The position numbers were made by a program, and so were the translations under genes. Shown piece by piece: positions 52,674 to 60,850 of a stretch of 64,000 nt of DNA (position 1 is its first letter; every line of letters starts with the position of its first letter). The notes below the pieces were generated by a model, which was not told the origin of the DNA, searched no databases, and saw only the letters and a program-made list of their open reading frames with translations. The stretch comes from JBGPLJ01 sp035644395 (GTDB lineage: Bacteria; Pseudomonadota; Gammaproteobacteria; Steroidobacterales; Steroidobacteraceae): the NCBI GenBank assembly GCA_035644395.1, contig DASQOR010000028.1, positions 62,001-126,000 of the forward strand, read 5' to 3'.

Positions 52674-53951
52674 TTACTCGTCGATGGCCGCGAGCAAGGC
52701 CGCGCGCGGCAGCTTACCCGCCTCGTTCCGTGGAAGCTTTGCAACGAGCTTCAGCGGTCGTGGCAGGAATGCCGGATCGATGTGCCGCGCCAGCGCCGCG
52801 AGGATTTGCTCGCGGGAAGTCAGCGGCGCAACGACAAGCGCAGCGCAACGCCCGTCGTCGCTCGGCATGAAGATGACCGCGTCAGCCACGCCCTCGACCG
52901 CAAGGAGCTTCTGCGTGAGATCAGCGAGCGAGGCGCGCTTGCCGGCGACCTTGACGAGATCCCGTGCACGGCCCAGCAGTCGGAACGAGCCATCTGTCGC
53001 CGCGTCGATCAGATCCTGCAGCGCAACCGGCTCCGGCAAATGCTCGCTGAAATAGAGCGCGCCACCGTCGACCGGCTCGAACCGGGCGCCAGGCAAGCCG
53101 TGCCAGCGGTCGCCCTCGATTGTGCGTCGAGTTGCCATGGCGCCTGCCTCCGTGCAGCCATAGATCTCGATGACCGGCGCGTCCACAAACGCTTCGGCGG
53201 CTGCGGCCTGGTCCGCGGCAAGGCTCGCGGTGGACGAGAGGGCGAATGCCAGTGGAGGCAGACGAATGCCAGCCGTGACGCAAGCGCGCAAGTGGGTCGG
53301 CGTCGTGACGAGTACGCGTGGCGCCGGAACGGCCTCGAGGGCCGCCGCGATGTCCCTGGGAAAGAACGGGCGCTCATCGCTCACGGAACATCCGGCACCC
53401 AGTGTCAGTAGGACACCCGTTTCGAGACCGAACATGTGCTGGGACGGCACGGTCGTGACGAGATTGCAGGGACCCGTCTGCGCAAACAGGCGCTCGCCTG
53501 TGAGCGCCGCTCCCGCGAGGAGAGTCGCCCAGGACTTGGCGTGGCCCTGCGGCACCCCTGTGCTTCCCGAGGTGAATACCATCACCGCCGGCTGCCCGGA
53601 AAGCCGGACGCGATCCACTCGGGACCCGATGGCCGGGCCGACTTGCGCCGCGACCGAAGCATCGTCGAGTGTTGCCTGGTCCGGATGCAGGTCTGCAAGC
53701 ACCGCTATTGCGCCGACACTTGGATTGGCCGGCAACAGCGTCGTCGCACCGGCGCGAAGCGCTGCAAGAAGTGCAATGAGGAATGTGCCGCGCCGCTCGC
53801 ACGTATTGACGAAAAATCGGCGCTGCGGCAATCGGCCGTACAAGTGTGCGGAGCGCGCGATGAGATCGCCCGCGCCGAGTGTCGCTGAGCCGCAGTAAAC
53901 GACGACGTCGCGGTCCTCGCGGCCCACCAGCAGCGGCAACTCGTCGGTCAT
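52674..53951 (-). CDS. apeH: AMP-dependent acyl ligase of the aryl polyene cluster
   Basis: A 425-residue adenylating enzyme that should activate the aryl acid starter (4-hydroxybenzoate-like) or a fatty acid and load it on an ACP. The P-loop is VMVFTSGSTGVPQGHAKSW (about 123-141), followed by IYGCTEAGAMATRR, FRLLGRARDLVKVAG and the C-terminal catalytic lysine in NEAGKLPRAAL. It is shorter than typical acyl-CoA synthetases of 500 or more residues. It overlaps the upstream membrane-protein gene by four bases. Confidence 0.83.
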   Translation of the reverse strand: MTDELPLLVGREDRDVVVYCGSATLGAGDLIARSAHLYGRLPQRRFFVNTCERRGTFLIALLAALRAGATTLLPANPSVGAIAVLADLHPDQATLDDASVAAQVGPAIGSRVDRVRLSGQPAVMVFTSGSTGVPQGHAKSWATLLAGAALTGERLFAQTGPCNLVTTVPSQHMFGLETGVLLTLGAGCSVSDERPFFPRDIAAALEAVPAPRVLVTTPTHLRACVTAGIRLPPLAFALSSTASLAADQAAAAEAFVDAPVIEIYGCTEAGAMATRRTIEGDRWHGLPGARFEPVDGGALYFSEHLPEPVALQDLIDAATDGSFRLLGRARDLVKVAGKRASLADLTQKLLAVEGVADAVIFMPSDDGRCAALVVAPLTSREQILAALARHIDPAFLPRPLKLVAKLPRNEAGKLPRAALLAAIDE

Positions 53952-54538
53952 CGCGTCCGCGTCCGTGCCGCGATCAGCCGCAGGTTGGCGATGAAACCGG
54001 CGTGGGGCAGGTGACGGAACCGCCAGCGGCGGTAGGCGTACTCACCGACGAAAGCTGCGCCAATGACCAGGTAGTGAATGAAGTTGGTCGCGAGCGACCA
54101 CACGCGCGGCGTCGCCGCAATCGCGAGCACGATCGCCGAGATCGTCAGGGCCACGAACAGCAACGACCAAAGAAGCGTCAGCCGGCGCGTATAGGCCGCA
54201 AGGTCATCGCTCAGAGTGCCGCGCTCGAAGCGCGCTATCCTGCTGACGAGCGGTTCCTGGCCCGAACGCAGCGACGAGCCGAACAGCACCAGCAACGAGA
54301 GGGGAATCAGCACGGGCGGCAAATAAAGGAGAAAGCGGGACGCACCAATGGCCACCAGTCCGGCACTGGCGGCGAGTGCCACAGCGAGTGCAAGCCATGC
54401 CCACCAGCGTCCCGCCCGCAGCATGGGATACAAGGGCAACGCCGCGAGGACTGCGATCGCCAGCCATTTCAGCCAGGCCTCGGGCCACAGGATCGAAGCG
54501 TGGACGATGAGTGGATATGCCAGTGCCAGCGCAAGCAT
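53948..54538 (-). CDS. apeG: COG4648-type membrane protein of the aryl polyene cluster
   Basis: A 196-residue inner-membrane protein with about five hydrophobic helices. A central AYTRRLTLLWSLLFVALTIS and a C-terminal VGEYAYRRWRFR are typical of the COG4648 proteins found in APE clusters. Its function is not known; a scaffold or a channel for the membrane-bound synthase has been suggested by position only. It lies between the ACP and the ligase. The symbol is by position and should be treated as tentative. Confidence 0.75.
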   Translation of the reverse strand: MLALALAYPLIVHASILWPEAWLKWLAIAVLAALPLYPMLRAGRWWAWLALAVALAASAGLVAIGASRFLLYLPPVLIPLSLLVLFGSSLRSGQEPLVSRIARFERGTLSDDLAAYTRRLTLLWSLLFVALTISAIVLAIAATPRVWSLATNFIHYLVIGAAFVGEYAYRRWRFRHLPHAGFIANLRLIAARTRTR

Positions 54539-54553
54539 GGCGCCTGCCGGCGC

Positions 54554-54877
54554 TCAGCGCTGTCCGCGCTTGCGCAGTACGTAATCGGTGAGGGAACGCA
54601 GCGAGCTGAATGCCGGCCGGGTCTCGGGGTCTTCCGACTGCAGTTCGACGCCGTAGTGTTGCTGGATCGCCAGCGCAATTTCGAGCGCGTCGATCGAGTC
54701 GAGGCCCAGGCTGCCGCTGTCGTGGCCGAATAGCGGGGCGGTCGGCACGATTTCCGTCGCCGCGATGTGCTGCAGGTTCAATGCATCGACCAACCAGCGC
54801 GCCATGACGGCTTCTTCGGTGTTCTGCGCGGTCGGTGCTTGCGCGGACATCGGGGGTCCGTTTTGCGACATATTCAT
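54554..54877 (-). CDS. Acyl carrier protein (first ACP of the aryl polyene cluster)
   Basis: A 107-residue ACP. The phosphopantetheine serine is S61 in SLGLDSIDALEIALAI. A 20-residue extension precedes the usual helix I, and possible starts are the ATG at 54877, 54871 or 54850; none has a good ribosome site. It is the first gene of the leftward arm. One of the two ACPs probably carries the starter and the other the elongating chain. Confidence 0.83.
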   Translation of the reverse strand: MNMSQNGPPMSAQAPTAQNTEEAVMARWLVDALNLQHIAATEIVPTAPLFGHDSGSLGLDSIDALEIALAIQQHYGVELQSEDPETRPAFSSLRSLTDYVLRKRGQR

Positions 54878-55120
54878 TTTATTCGTCGAGCGCCATCCGG
54901 CGTCATATCGGGCGGAATGTACAGCTTGGGCGTGGCTCGCGCCAGCCTGCGCGGTCCCCGCCGAGCCGTCCGGCCGCGGCCATCGACATTCGTGGCCGCG
55001 AGTCGCGCTACAATGTTGACGGGAGGGCAGGGGGATTCGTCGCGCGAATGAAGAGGCCGGCAAGAAGCTTTGCACGCGTCACGACGGGTCTTTCGCCGGG
55101 GCAGACATGCTAGCCGACTG
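54878..55120. promoter_or_regulatory. Divergent promoter region of the aryl polyene cluster
   Basis: The 243 bases between the two arms contain no coding frame. A TACAAT -10 box at 55009-55014 could drive the right arm, with TCGACA at 54983-54988 as a distant -35 (20-base spacing). No clear box is seen for the left arm. Both arms are probably controlled from here. No regulator gene lies within the cluster part visible. Confidence 0.4.
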
Positions 55121-55945
55121 ATGGATACCACAGGGCTCCGATCCGCGGCCCGGATCGACGACCGATCGCCGCCGGGCGTTGCGCTCGACCGCTGGTGGCG
55201 CGTATGCGCCACCGGATTCTGCTTCCTTTCGTTCGGGGTCGGCGGCACGCTGCTCAGCTTCACGATGTTTCCGCTGCTGAGGCTGGCTGCAGGTTCGAGT
55301 ACCAATGCGCGGCCGCTCATTAGACGCGCCCTGCGCGCCAGTTTCCGATTCTTCATCGGCATGATGCGGATGGTCGGCGTCCTCACCTATGAAGTGCGAA
55401 ACGGGGATCGCCTGCTCGCCCCGGGGCAGCTGATTGTCGCCAATCATCCGACACTCCTCGACATCGTATTCCTGTTGTCCCTCATCCCGGATGCGACCTG
55501 CGTCGTCAAGCGCGGTTTGTGGCGCAATCCGTTCCTGCGCTGGCCGGTCGCGTGGGCGGGCTATATCCCGAACAGCGAATGTGAATCTCTTGTCGCCGAC
55601 AGCGCCGCGACATTGCGTAACGGCCACTCCCTGGTGATGTTTCCGGAAGGCAGCCGCACGACGCCCGGCCAGCCGATGGCGCTGAAGCGGGGCGCCGCGC
55701 AAGTGGCCCTGGCCTCGGGCGCCCCAGTGTTGCCCGTCACTATTTCCTGTGTCCCGCTCAGCCTGACCAAGACAAATCCGTGGTACCGGGTCCCGTCGCG
55801 TCCTATGCATTACACGATCACTGCGCACCCAGTGCTCGCCGCCACGCACTGCGATCGGCGGCTGCGCGCACCCGTTGCAGCGCGCAGGCTCACGCGGGAG
55901 CTCGCCGGACTGCTTGCGCCTGAGAGCCGGCCGTCGAGTCTATAA
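55121..55945 (+). CDS. apeD: 1-acylglycerol-3-phosphate acyltransferase-like protein of the aryl polyene cluster
   Basis: A 274-residue membrane acyltransferase. A hydrophobic segment (about 30-55) precedes the HX4D catalytic motif (VANHPTLLDIVF; H109, D114) and the substrate motif MFPEGSRTTPG. It should transfer an acyl or polyenoyl group to a glycerol- or sugar-type acceptor. The ATG at 55121 is preferred to an earlier open frame. It starts the rightward arm. Together with the LpxL-type enzyme, the cluster thus has two different acyltransferases. Confidence 0.83.
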   Translation: MDTTGLRSAARIDDRSPPGVALDRWWRVCATGFCFLSFGVGGTLLSFTMFPLLRLAAGSSTNARPLIRRALRASFRFFIGMMRMVGVLTYEVRNGDRLLAPGQLIVANHPTLLDIVFLLSLIPDATCVVKRGLWRNPFLRWPVAWAGYIPNSECESLVADSAATLRNGHSLVMFPEGSRTTPGQPMALKRGAAQVALASGAPVLPVTISCVPLSLTKTNPWYRVPSRPMHYTITAHPVLAATHCDRRLRAPVAARRLTRELAGLLAPESRPSSL

Positions 55946-55988
55946 TCGCCAGGTGTCGACGGTGACTTTGAGGAGCGACGCGAAGCCC

Positions 55989-56255
55989 ATGATGATCGAT
56001 GCGGAGCAGACCATTCTGGACCAGGTCCGAGGAGTCCTCGCGCGCCTGTTCGAGATCGATCCGGCCAGGATCGAGCCGTCCTCGAAGCTCTACGAGGATC
56101 TCGACATCGATAGCCTGGACGCGATCGACCTGATGATCGAGCTCAAGGAACTCACCGGGCGCAAGGTCCGGCCGGAGCAATTCAAGCATGTGCGCACCGT
56201 CGGGGACGTCGTCACCGCGGTTCGCAAGCTGGTGCAGGACGAGGATGCAGCGTGA
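55989..56255 (+). CDS. Acyl carrier protein (second ACP of the aryl polyene cluster)
   Basis: An 88-residue ACP of normal size. The phosphopantetheine serine is S42 (YEDLDIDSLDAIDLMIEL). The double ATG at 55989 is used as start, with GAGG about 12 bases upstream. It overlaps the ApeI-type dehydratase gene by four bases. Having two ACPs is standard for APE clusters. Confidence 0.9.
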   Translation: MMIDAEQTILDQVRGVLARLFEIDPARIEPSSKLYEDLDIDSLDAIDLMIELKELTGRKVRPEQFKHVRTVGDVVTAVRKLVQDEDAA

Positions 56256-56596
56256 CCGGTGGCGCAGCTGAGCCACGCATCGTCAGTGAGACCCTCGGCC
56301 CGCCGGTGAGGCTGGAACTCGCCGTCGCGCCTGACCTTCCTTGTTTCGAAGGTCACTTCCCCGGAGTTCCCGTCTTGCCGGGCGTCGTGCAGCTCGACTG
56401 GGCGATTCGCTTCGGCGGCCAGTACCTCGGAATGAGCAGCGACATCCGCCGGATCGATGCCCTGAAGTTCAGTCGCATCGTGCGCCCGGGCGCCCGTCTC
56501 ACACTCGAGCTCGAGCCGACGGTCGACGGCTTCTGCTTCCGCTATCAGCATGGGGCGGTCACGTGCTCGTCCGGGCGCATAGCCTGTGCCCGATGA
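56252..56596 (+). CDS. apeI: ApeI-family hotdog dehydratase
   Basis: A 114-residue FabZ/hotdog-like protein that should dehydrate 3-hydroxyacyl-ACP during polyene extension. The active-site region is CFEGHFPGVPVLPGVVQLDW with H35. It starts at a GTG overlapping the ACP stop, and its TGA overlaps the glycosyltransferase ATG. APE synthases commonly have two dehydratases, ApeI and ApeP, and both are present here. Confidence 0.85.
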   Translation: MTGGAAEPRIVSETLGPPVRLELAVAPDLPCFEGHFPGVPVLPGVVQLDWAIRFGGQYLGMSSDIRRIDALKFSRIVRPGARLTLELEPTVDGFCFRYQHGAVTCSSGRIACAR

Positions 56597-57360
56597 ACGC
56601 GTTCCGGCCGTGCATCGTCATCCCGTATTACGACCATCCGCTCACGGTCGGAGCGATGCTCGATGGGCTCGAGCCCTTGCGGATACCCTGTTGGGTCGTT
56701 GATGACGGATCGGATCCTGGGAGCGCGGATGCATTGTCTGCGGCAGCCGCACGACACTCCTGGGTCAAGATCATCAAGCACAGCTGCAATCGCGGCAAAG
56801 GCGCGGCGGTCCTGACCGGCTGCCGGGCCGCCATCGGCGCCGGCCGCACCCATGCACTGCAGGTCGACGCCGACAATCAGCATCGGCTCGCCGATGCGCC
56901 GGCGATGCTGGGGCTCGCCGCCGCGTCACCGCACGCTCTCATTCTGGGGGCGCCGCTCTACGACGCGACCGTGCCGCGGGTACGGCTGATCGGCCGCTAT
57001 CTCACGCACGGGATGGTGGCGCTCAACACGCTGTCGCTTGCCATCCGCGATTCGATGTGCGGCTATCGCGTCTATCCGCTGACGGAACTCGTCGAACTCG
57101 CAGACGGCGCGACGCTCGGTGCCCGCATGGAATTCGACATCGAGGTCACCGTACGACTCTCCTGGGGCGGCACCGAGATCGTCAATATGCCGACGCCAGT
57201 GACCTATCCGGCCGACGGCGTCTCGCATTTCAAGCTCTGGCGCGACAACGTCCGCATCAGTGCGATGCACACGCGCCTCTTCTTCGGCATGCTGTGGCGA
57301 CTGCCGCGCCTCGCGCTGCGTCCGCTGGCCGCGGCAGACGTGCAGCGATCGGCGACATGA
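56593..57360 (+). CDS. Family 2 glycosyltransferase of the aryl polyene cluster
   Basis: A 255-residue GT2 enzyme. The nucleotide-sugar region is CIVIPYYDHPLTV, CWVVDDGSDPGSAD and the DxD-like QVDADNQH. The ending THGMVALNTLSLAIRDSMCGYRVYPL is typical for polyprenyl-phosphate-type GT2 members. It corresponds to the N-terminal half of ApeJ. The acyltransferase half is encoded separately at 51734 on the other arm. It probably adds a sugar to the pigment or its lipid anchor. Confidence 0.83.
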   Translation: MNAFRPCIVIPYYDHPLTVGAMLDGLEPLRIPCWVVDDGSDPGSADALSAAAARHSWVKIIKHSCNRGKGAAVLTGCRAAIGAGRTHALQVDADNQHRLADAPAMLGLAAASPHALILGAPLYDATVPRVRLIGRYLTHGMVALNTLSLAIRDSMCGYRVYPLTELVELADGATLGARMEFDIEVTVRLSWGGTEIVNMPTPVTYPADGVSHFKLWRDNVRISAMHTRLFFGMLWRLPRLALRPLAAADVQRSAT

Positions 57361-57782
57361 GCGCGCCGCCGCCGCGGACCGCAGAGGTACGCATCGAGGT
57401 TCCGTTCCACGATCTCGATCCCGCGGGCTACGTGTGGCACGGGAACTACGCGAAGTACCTGGAACTCGCGCGCTGCGCGCTGCTGAAGACATTCGATTAC
57501 AACTACGACGCCATGGTCCGCAGCGGCTACACCTGGCCGGTGGTGGATATGCAGATCCGCTACGCACGTCCGCTGCGATTCGGTGATGAAATCCGGGTGC
57601 TGGCAACGCTTACCGAGTGGGAATTTCGCCTGCGCATCGATTACGCGATTCACAACCTGCGCAGCGGCGAGCGCACGACGAAGGCGATGACGACGCAGGT
57701 CGCCGTCGAACTGGCGACGGGCGAATTATGCCTGCGCTCGCCCCCGGTCCTATTCGAACGCCTTGGGCTCGATTCGCAATGA
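57357..57782 (+). CDS. apeK: Acyl thioesterase of the aryl polyene cluster
   Basis: A 141-residue 4HBT-type hotdog thioesterase with the active-site motif FHDLDPAGYVWHGNYAKYLE (aspartate at about D21). It may release the finished polyene from the ACP or clear stalled chains. Start and stop both overlap neighbours by four bases (ATGA), showing it is part of one translational unit. Confidence 0.84.
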   Translation: MSAPPPRTAEVRIEVPFHDLDPAGYVWHGNYAKYLELARCALLKTFDYNYDAMVRSGYTWPVVDMQIRYARPLRFGDEIRVLATLTEWEFRLRIDYAIHNLRSGERTTKAMTTQVAVELATGELCLRSPPVLFERLGLDSQ

Positions 57783-58465
57783 CGGACCAGGACCCGCGCC
57801 GGGCCGTCCTGCTTGCGCTGATGGTCTTCCTGGCCGGCGACGGCGTTGCCGCTGCCGCCTCCGACGCCGCGGCGGAGCTTTTTTCCCGCCCCTCGACTGC
57901 CCGGGAACTGAGCAGTGGGCTCCTCAAGGACGCGCTCGATGAGATTGGACGCTCCACGGTCGTCGAGGGGAAATTCAGACAGCAGCGGACCGTGCGCAAG
58001 CTGCCACGACCGCTCCAATCCACCGGCGATTTCCTCCTCGTGCGCCAGCTTGGCCTGCGATGGCGAACCCTCGAACCGATCCAGGATGAGTTCGTGCTGA
58101 CACGCCAGGGACTGTCTCTGAAAAGTCAGCAGAGGAATCTACCGCGCGCGCGACGCATCGAGCTCGGTGCGGTGACTGACCTCATGTTTGCGCTCTTCTC
58201 CCTCGACGTCGATGCGCTCGATCGGCGCTTCGCGCTCTTCGGCGACGGTAGCTCCACGAACTGGCAGATCGGCATGCGCCCACGCGATCGCGCGACCGCA
58301 GGCGCCATTCGGCAGGTAACGGTGCACGGCGGCCTGCACGTCGATTCGATAGCGATCGTGAATACGGCGGGAGATGAGCTGCGGGTCGAACTTCTCGGGA
58401 TCGTTGCGCACGGCGGCGAGGCAGATGCCGCACAACGCGCGATCTTCGAACCGCATTCGCCGTAG
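57779..58465 (+). CDS. apeL: LolA-like periplasmic carrier of the aryl polyene cluster
   Basis: A 228-residue exported protein. Residues 1-26 form a signal peptide ending GVAAAA. The mature part has the LolA-type opening VEGKFRQQRTVRKLPRPLQSTG and LVRQLGLRWRT. LolA carries lipoproteins to the outer membrane, and this paralogue is thought to move the hydrophobic pigment across the periplasm after export by the MMPL protein encoded ten bases downstream. Confidence 0.82.
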   Translation: MTDQDPRRAVLLALMVFLAGDGVAAAASDAAAELFSRPSTARELSSGLLKDALDEIGRSTVVEGKFRQQRTVRKLPRPLQSTGDFLLVRQLGLRWRTLEPIQDEFVLTRQGLSLKSQQRNLPRARRIELGAVTDLMFALFSLDVDALDRRFALFGDGSSTNWQIGMRPRDRATAGAIRQVTVHGGLHVDSIAIVNTAGDELRVELLGIVAHGGEADAAQRAIFEPHSP

Positions 58466-58474
58466 CTGCGCGAC

Positions 58475-60850
58475 ATGGCCCCCCGCATTGTCGCCCGGTT
58501 CTGGCTCTGGCTCGCCGCGCTCGCCGCCCTCGCGGCCGTGTTCCTTCTCATCGTGCAGCCGCGCCTGACGATCGAAACGGATCTGCTTGACCTGTTGCCG
58601 CGCGATCGCGCGGAGGGCACGTTAGCGGATCGCCTGGCAAGTTTTGCCGGCACTGGCGCTCGCCGGCTCCTGTTCCTCGTCGGTCACCGGTCGACGGAGA
58701 TTGCGTCGGCGGCATCGACAGGGTTCGCTGACAGCCTGGCGGCGTCCGGCGCGTTCGCCGACGTGCACGCGCATTGGGCCGCGCAGATGGATTCGGCATC
58801 GGCGCTCTACCGGGAAAATCGATTCGTGCTGCTGGCGCGCTCCATACAGGCATCGCTCGAGGCGAATCGCCCCGAGGAGGTCGAGCAAGGGGCACTGGCC
58901 ACTCTCTATTCGCCCATCGCCTTTGCGCGCCCTGGCGGTTCGGATGATCCGCTCGGCCTCGACGCCAGCTTCCTGCTCGAAGAGGTGCCATCGGCAGGCG
59001 CCGCCCAGCTCGAAGGCGATCAGCTCGTGGTCCGCGAGGGCGACACGACCTACGTTCTCATCGTCGCACAGTTGCAAGGGAGCCCCTTCGACAGTGGCGT
59101 ACAGCAGCAGGCGTCGGCTGCGATCGGCGCCGCTACCGCCGCGGCACAGTCGGCCGCCGGCGGGGACGGAGGGGCGATCCGCGTGCTCGTCTCCGGAGCA
59201 CTGCCACATGCGACAGCCGCCACCCGGTCCGCGACCCGGGAGGTCGCGCTTCTCAGCACGATCGGCACCGTCGCGGTGCTTGCATTACTGGTCAGCTTGT
59301 TTCGAAGCTGGCGTGCGCCGGCGCTCGGCATGGTGGCGCTTGCTGCAGGCGGCAGCGCCGGCATCGCGGCTACGTATTTCATTTTCGGGCGCGTCCATCT
59401 CATCGCGCTCGTTTTCGGCTCGAGCCTCATCGGCGTTGCCATCGACTATTCGATGCACTACCTCTCCGACCAGTTTCGCGGTCCGCACTGGACACCCGAG
59501 TCCGCGCTAAGACACGTGGCGCCCCCCATACTCATGAGCATGGGGGCGACACTGGCCGGATTTGCGGGGCTCTTGCTCATGCCGTTTCCAGGATTGCGGC
59601 AAATGGCGGTCATTGCGCTCGCGGGCCTGCCGGTCGCGTGCGCGACAGTGCTACTGGTGTTTCCCGTGCTTGCGGAAACTCGGCCGGCGCGCTTGCCAGC
59701 ATGGTGTGGCCGATTCCTTATCGCGCTCGACGGCTGGTCGGCGGGCGCGCGGCGTTCGCGCTATTTCCTGAGGCTCATCGTCCCTCTGCTGCTCGTCGCC
59801 GCCCTTGGCCTTGTCCGTATACAGTTCCAGGACGACATACGTGCACTGCAGCCGCCGGCCAATGACGCCGTGACGATGGAACGGCGCACCCGTGAACTTC
59901 TAAAGGATTCGACCGAGACGGCCGTCTTCCTCGTGAGCGCCAGGGATGCGCAGGAGCTGCTTCGTTCCGAGGAACGCCTGACCGCGGAACTCGCGCGTAT
60001 GGTCGAAGGCGGGCGGCTGGGAAGCTTTCGCGCGGTGACGCAATCGCTGCCCTCAGAGGCGCGCCAGCGCGCGGCATTTGACCTGTTGCACCGATATGTC
60101 TACTCCAGGGACGGTGTGCTCGCGCGTGTCATGCGCAAGATCGGCTACGACGAACGGGCAATCGCCGCGGAGCTCGCCACATTTCCACCCTCACCGCATT
60201 TTCTGGAACCCGCAACCTGGCTGGCGCATCCCGCGTCGGAGCTCTGGCGGCCGTTCTGGCTTGGCGAGAGTGGCGGGACCTTCGCAACCGTCGTTACGCT
60301 TGGCGGCGCGGGCGATCTCGCAGAATTGCGAAGCGTCGGGGCGCGGCTACCCGGCGTGCGATTTGTCGATCGGGTGCACGATATTTCCCAGACGCTCATG
60401 CGCTATCGGGTCGCCGTCAGCTGGCTGCTCGCCGGCATCTATTTCGTGCTGGCGACCGTGCTCGCATTCGCTTTCGGCCTGAAGGCCGCCCTGCGGCTGA
60501 TGTTGCCGCCCGTCGGTGCGATTCTGATCGCACTCGGCGGCCTCGGCTGGCTCGGCATTCCGGTTACGCTTTTCACGGTGCTGGCGCTGCTCCTGACGCT
60601 TGCGATGGCCGTTGACTATGCGATTTTCCTGCACGAAGCGCGCAACGAGCGCCGCACGGCGCTGCTCGCAGTTACCTTGTCGGCCCTGACGACCGCGTTG
60701 TCGTTCGGCCTGCTCGCCTTCAGCACCACGCCCTTCATCCGGGCCATCGGTCTCACCCTCGCCATGGGTCTTGGCGCTTGCTGGCTGCTTGCCGTGGCAA
60801 GCGCCGAAGCACCGGATTCAGACCCGCCGTCACCGGAGTCCATCGCTTGA
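58475..60850 (+). CDS. apeM: MMPL-family exporter of the aryl polyene cluster
   Basis: A 791-residue RND-superfamily transporter with two halves, each with one helix, a large periplasmic domain and five further helices. Family segments are FGSSLIGVAIDYSMHYLSDQ in the first half and LLLTLAMAVDYAIFLHEARNE in the second, both with the helix-4 aspartate that couples proton flow. It should move the lipid-linked polyene out of the inner membrane. It overlaps the flavoprotein gene by four bases (TTGA). Confidence 0.9.
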   Translation: MAPRIVARFWLWLAALAALAAVFLLIVQPRLTIETDLLDLLPRDRAEGTLADRLASFAGTGARRLLFLVGHRSTEIASAASTGFADSLAASGAFADVHAHWAAQMDSASALYRENRFVLLARSIQASLEANRPEEVEQGALATLYSPIAFARPGGSDDPLGLDASFLLEEVPSAGAAQLEGDQLVVREGDTTYVLIVAQLQGSPFDSGVQQQASAAIGAATAAAQSAAGGDGGAIRVLVSGALPHATAATRSATREVALLSTIGTVAVLALLVSLFRSWRAPALGMVALAAGGSAGIAATYFIFGRVHLIALVFGSSLIGVAIDYSMHYLSDQFRGPHWTPESALRHVAPPILMSMGATLAGFAGLLLMPFPGLRQMAVIALAGLPVACATVLLVFPVLAETRPARLPAWCGRFLIALDGWSAGARRSRYFLRLIVPLLLVAALGLVRIQFQDDIRALQPPANDAVTMERRTRELLKDSTETAVFLVSARDAQELLRSEERLTAELARMVEGGRLGSFRAVTQSLPSEARQRAAFDLLHRYVYSRDGVLARVMRKIGYDERAIAAELATFPPSPHFLEPATWLAHPASELWRPFWLGESGGTFATVVTLGGAGDLAELRSVGARLPGVRFVDRVHDISQTLMRYRVAVSWLLAGIYFVLATVLAFAFGLKAALRLMLPPVGAILIALGGLGWLGIPVTLFTVLALLLTLAMAVDYAIFLHEARNERRTALLAVTLSALTTALSFGLLAFSTTPFIRAIGLTLAMGLGACWLLAVASAEAPDSDPPSPESIA

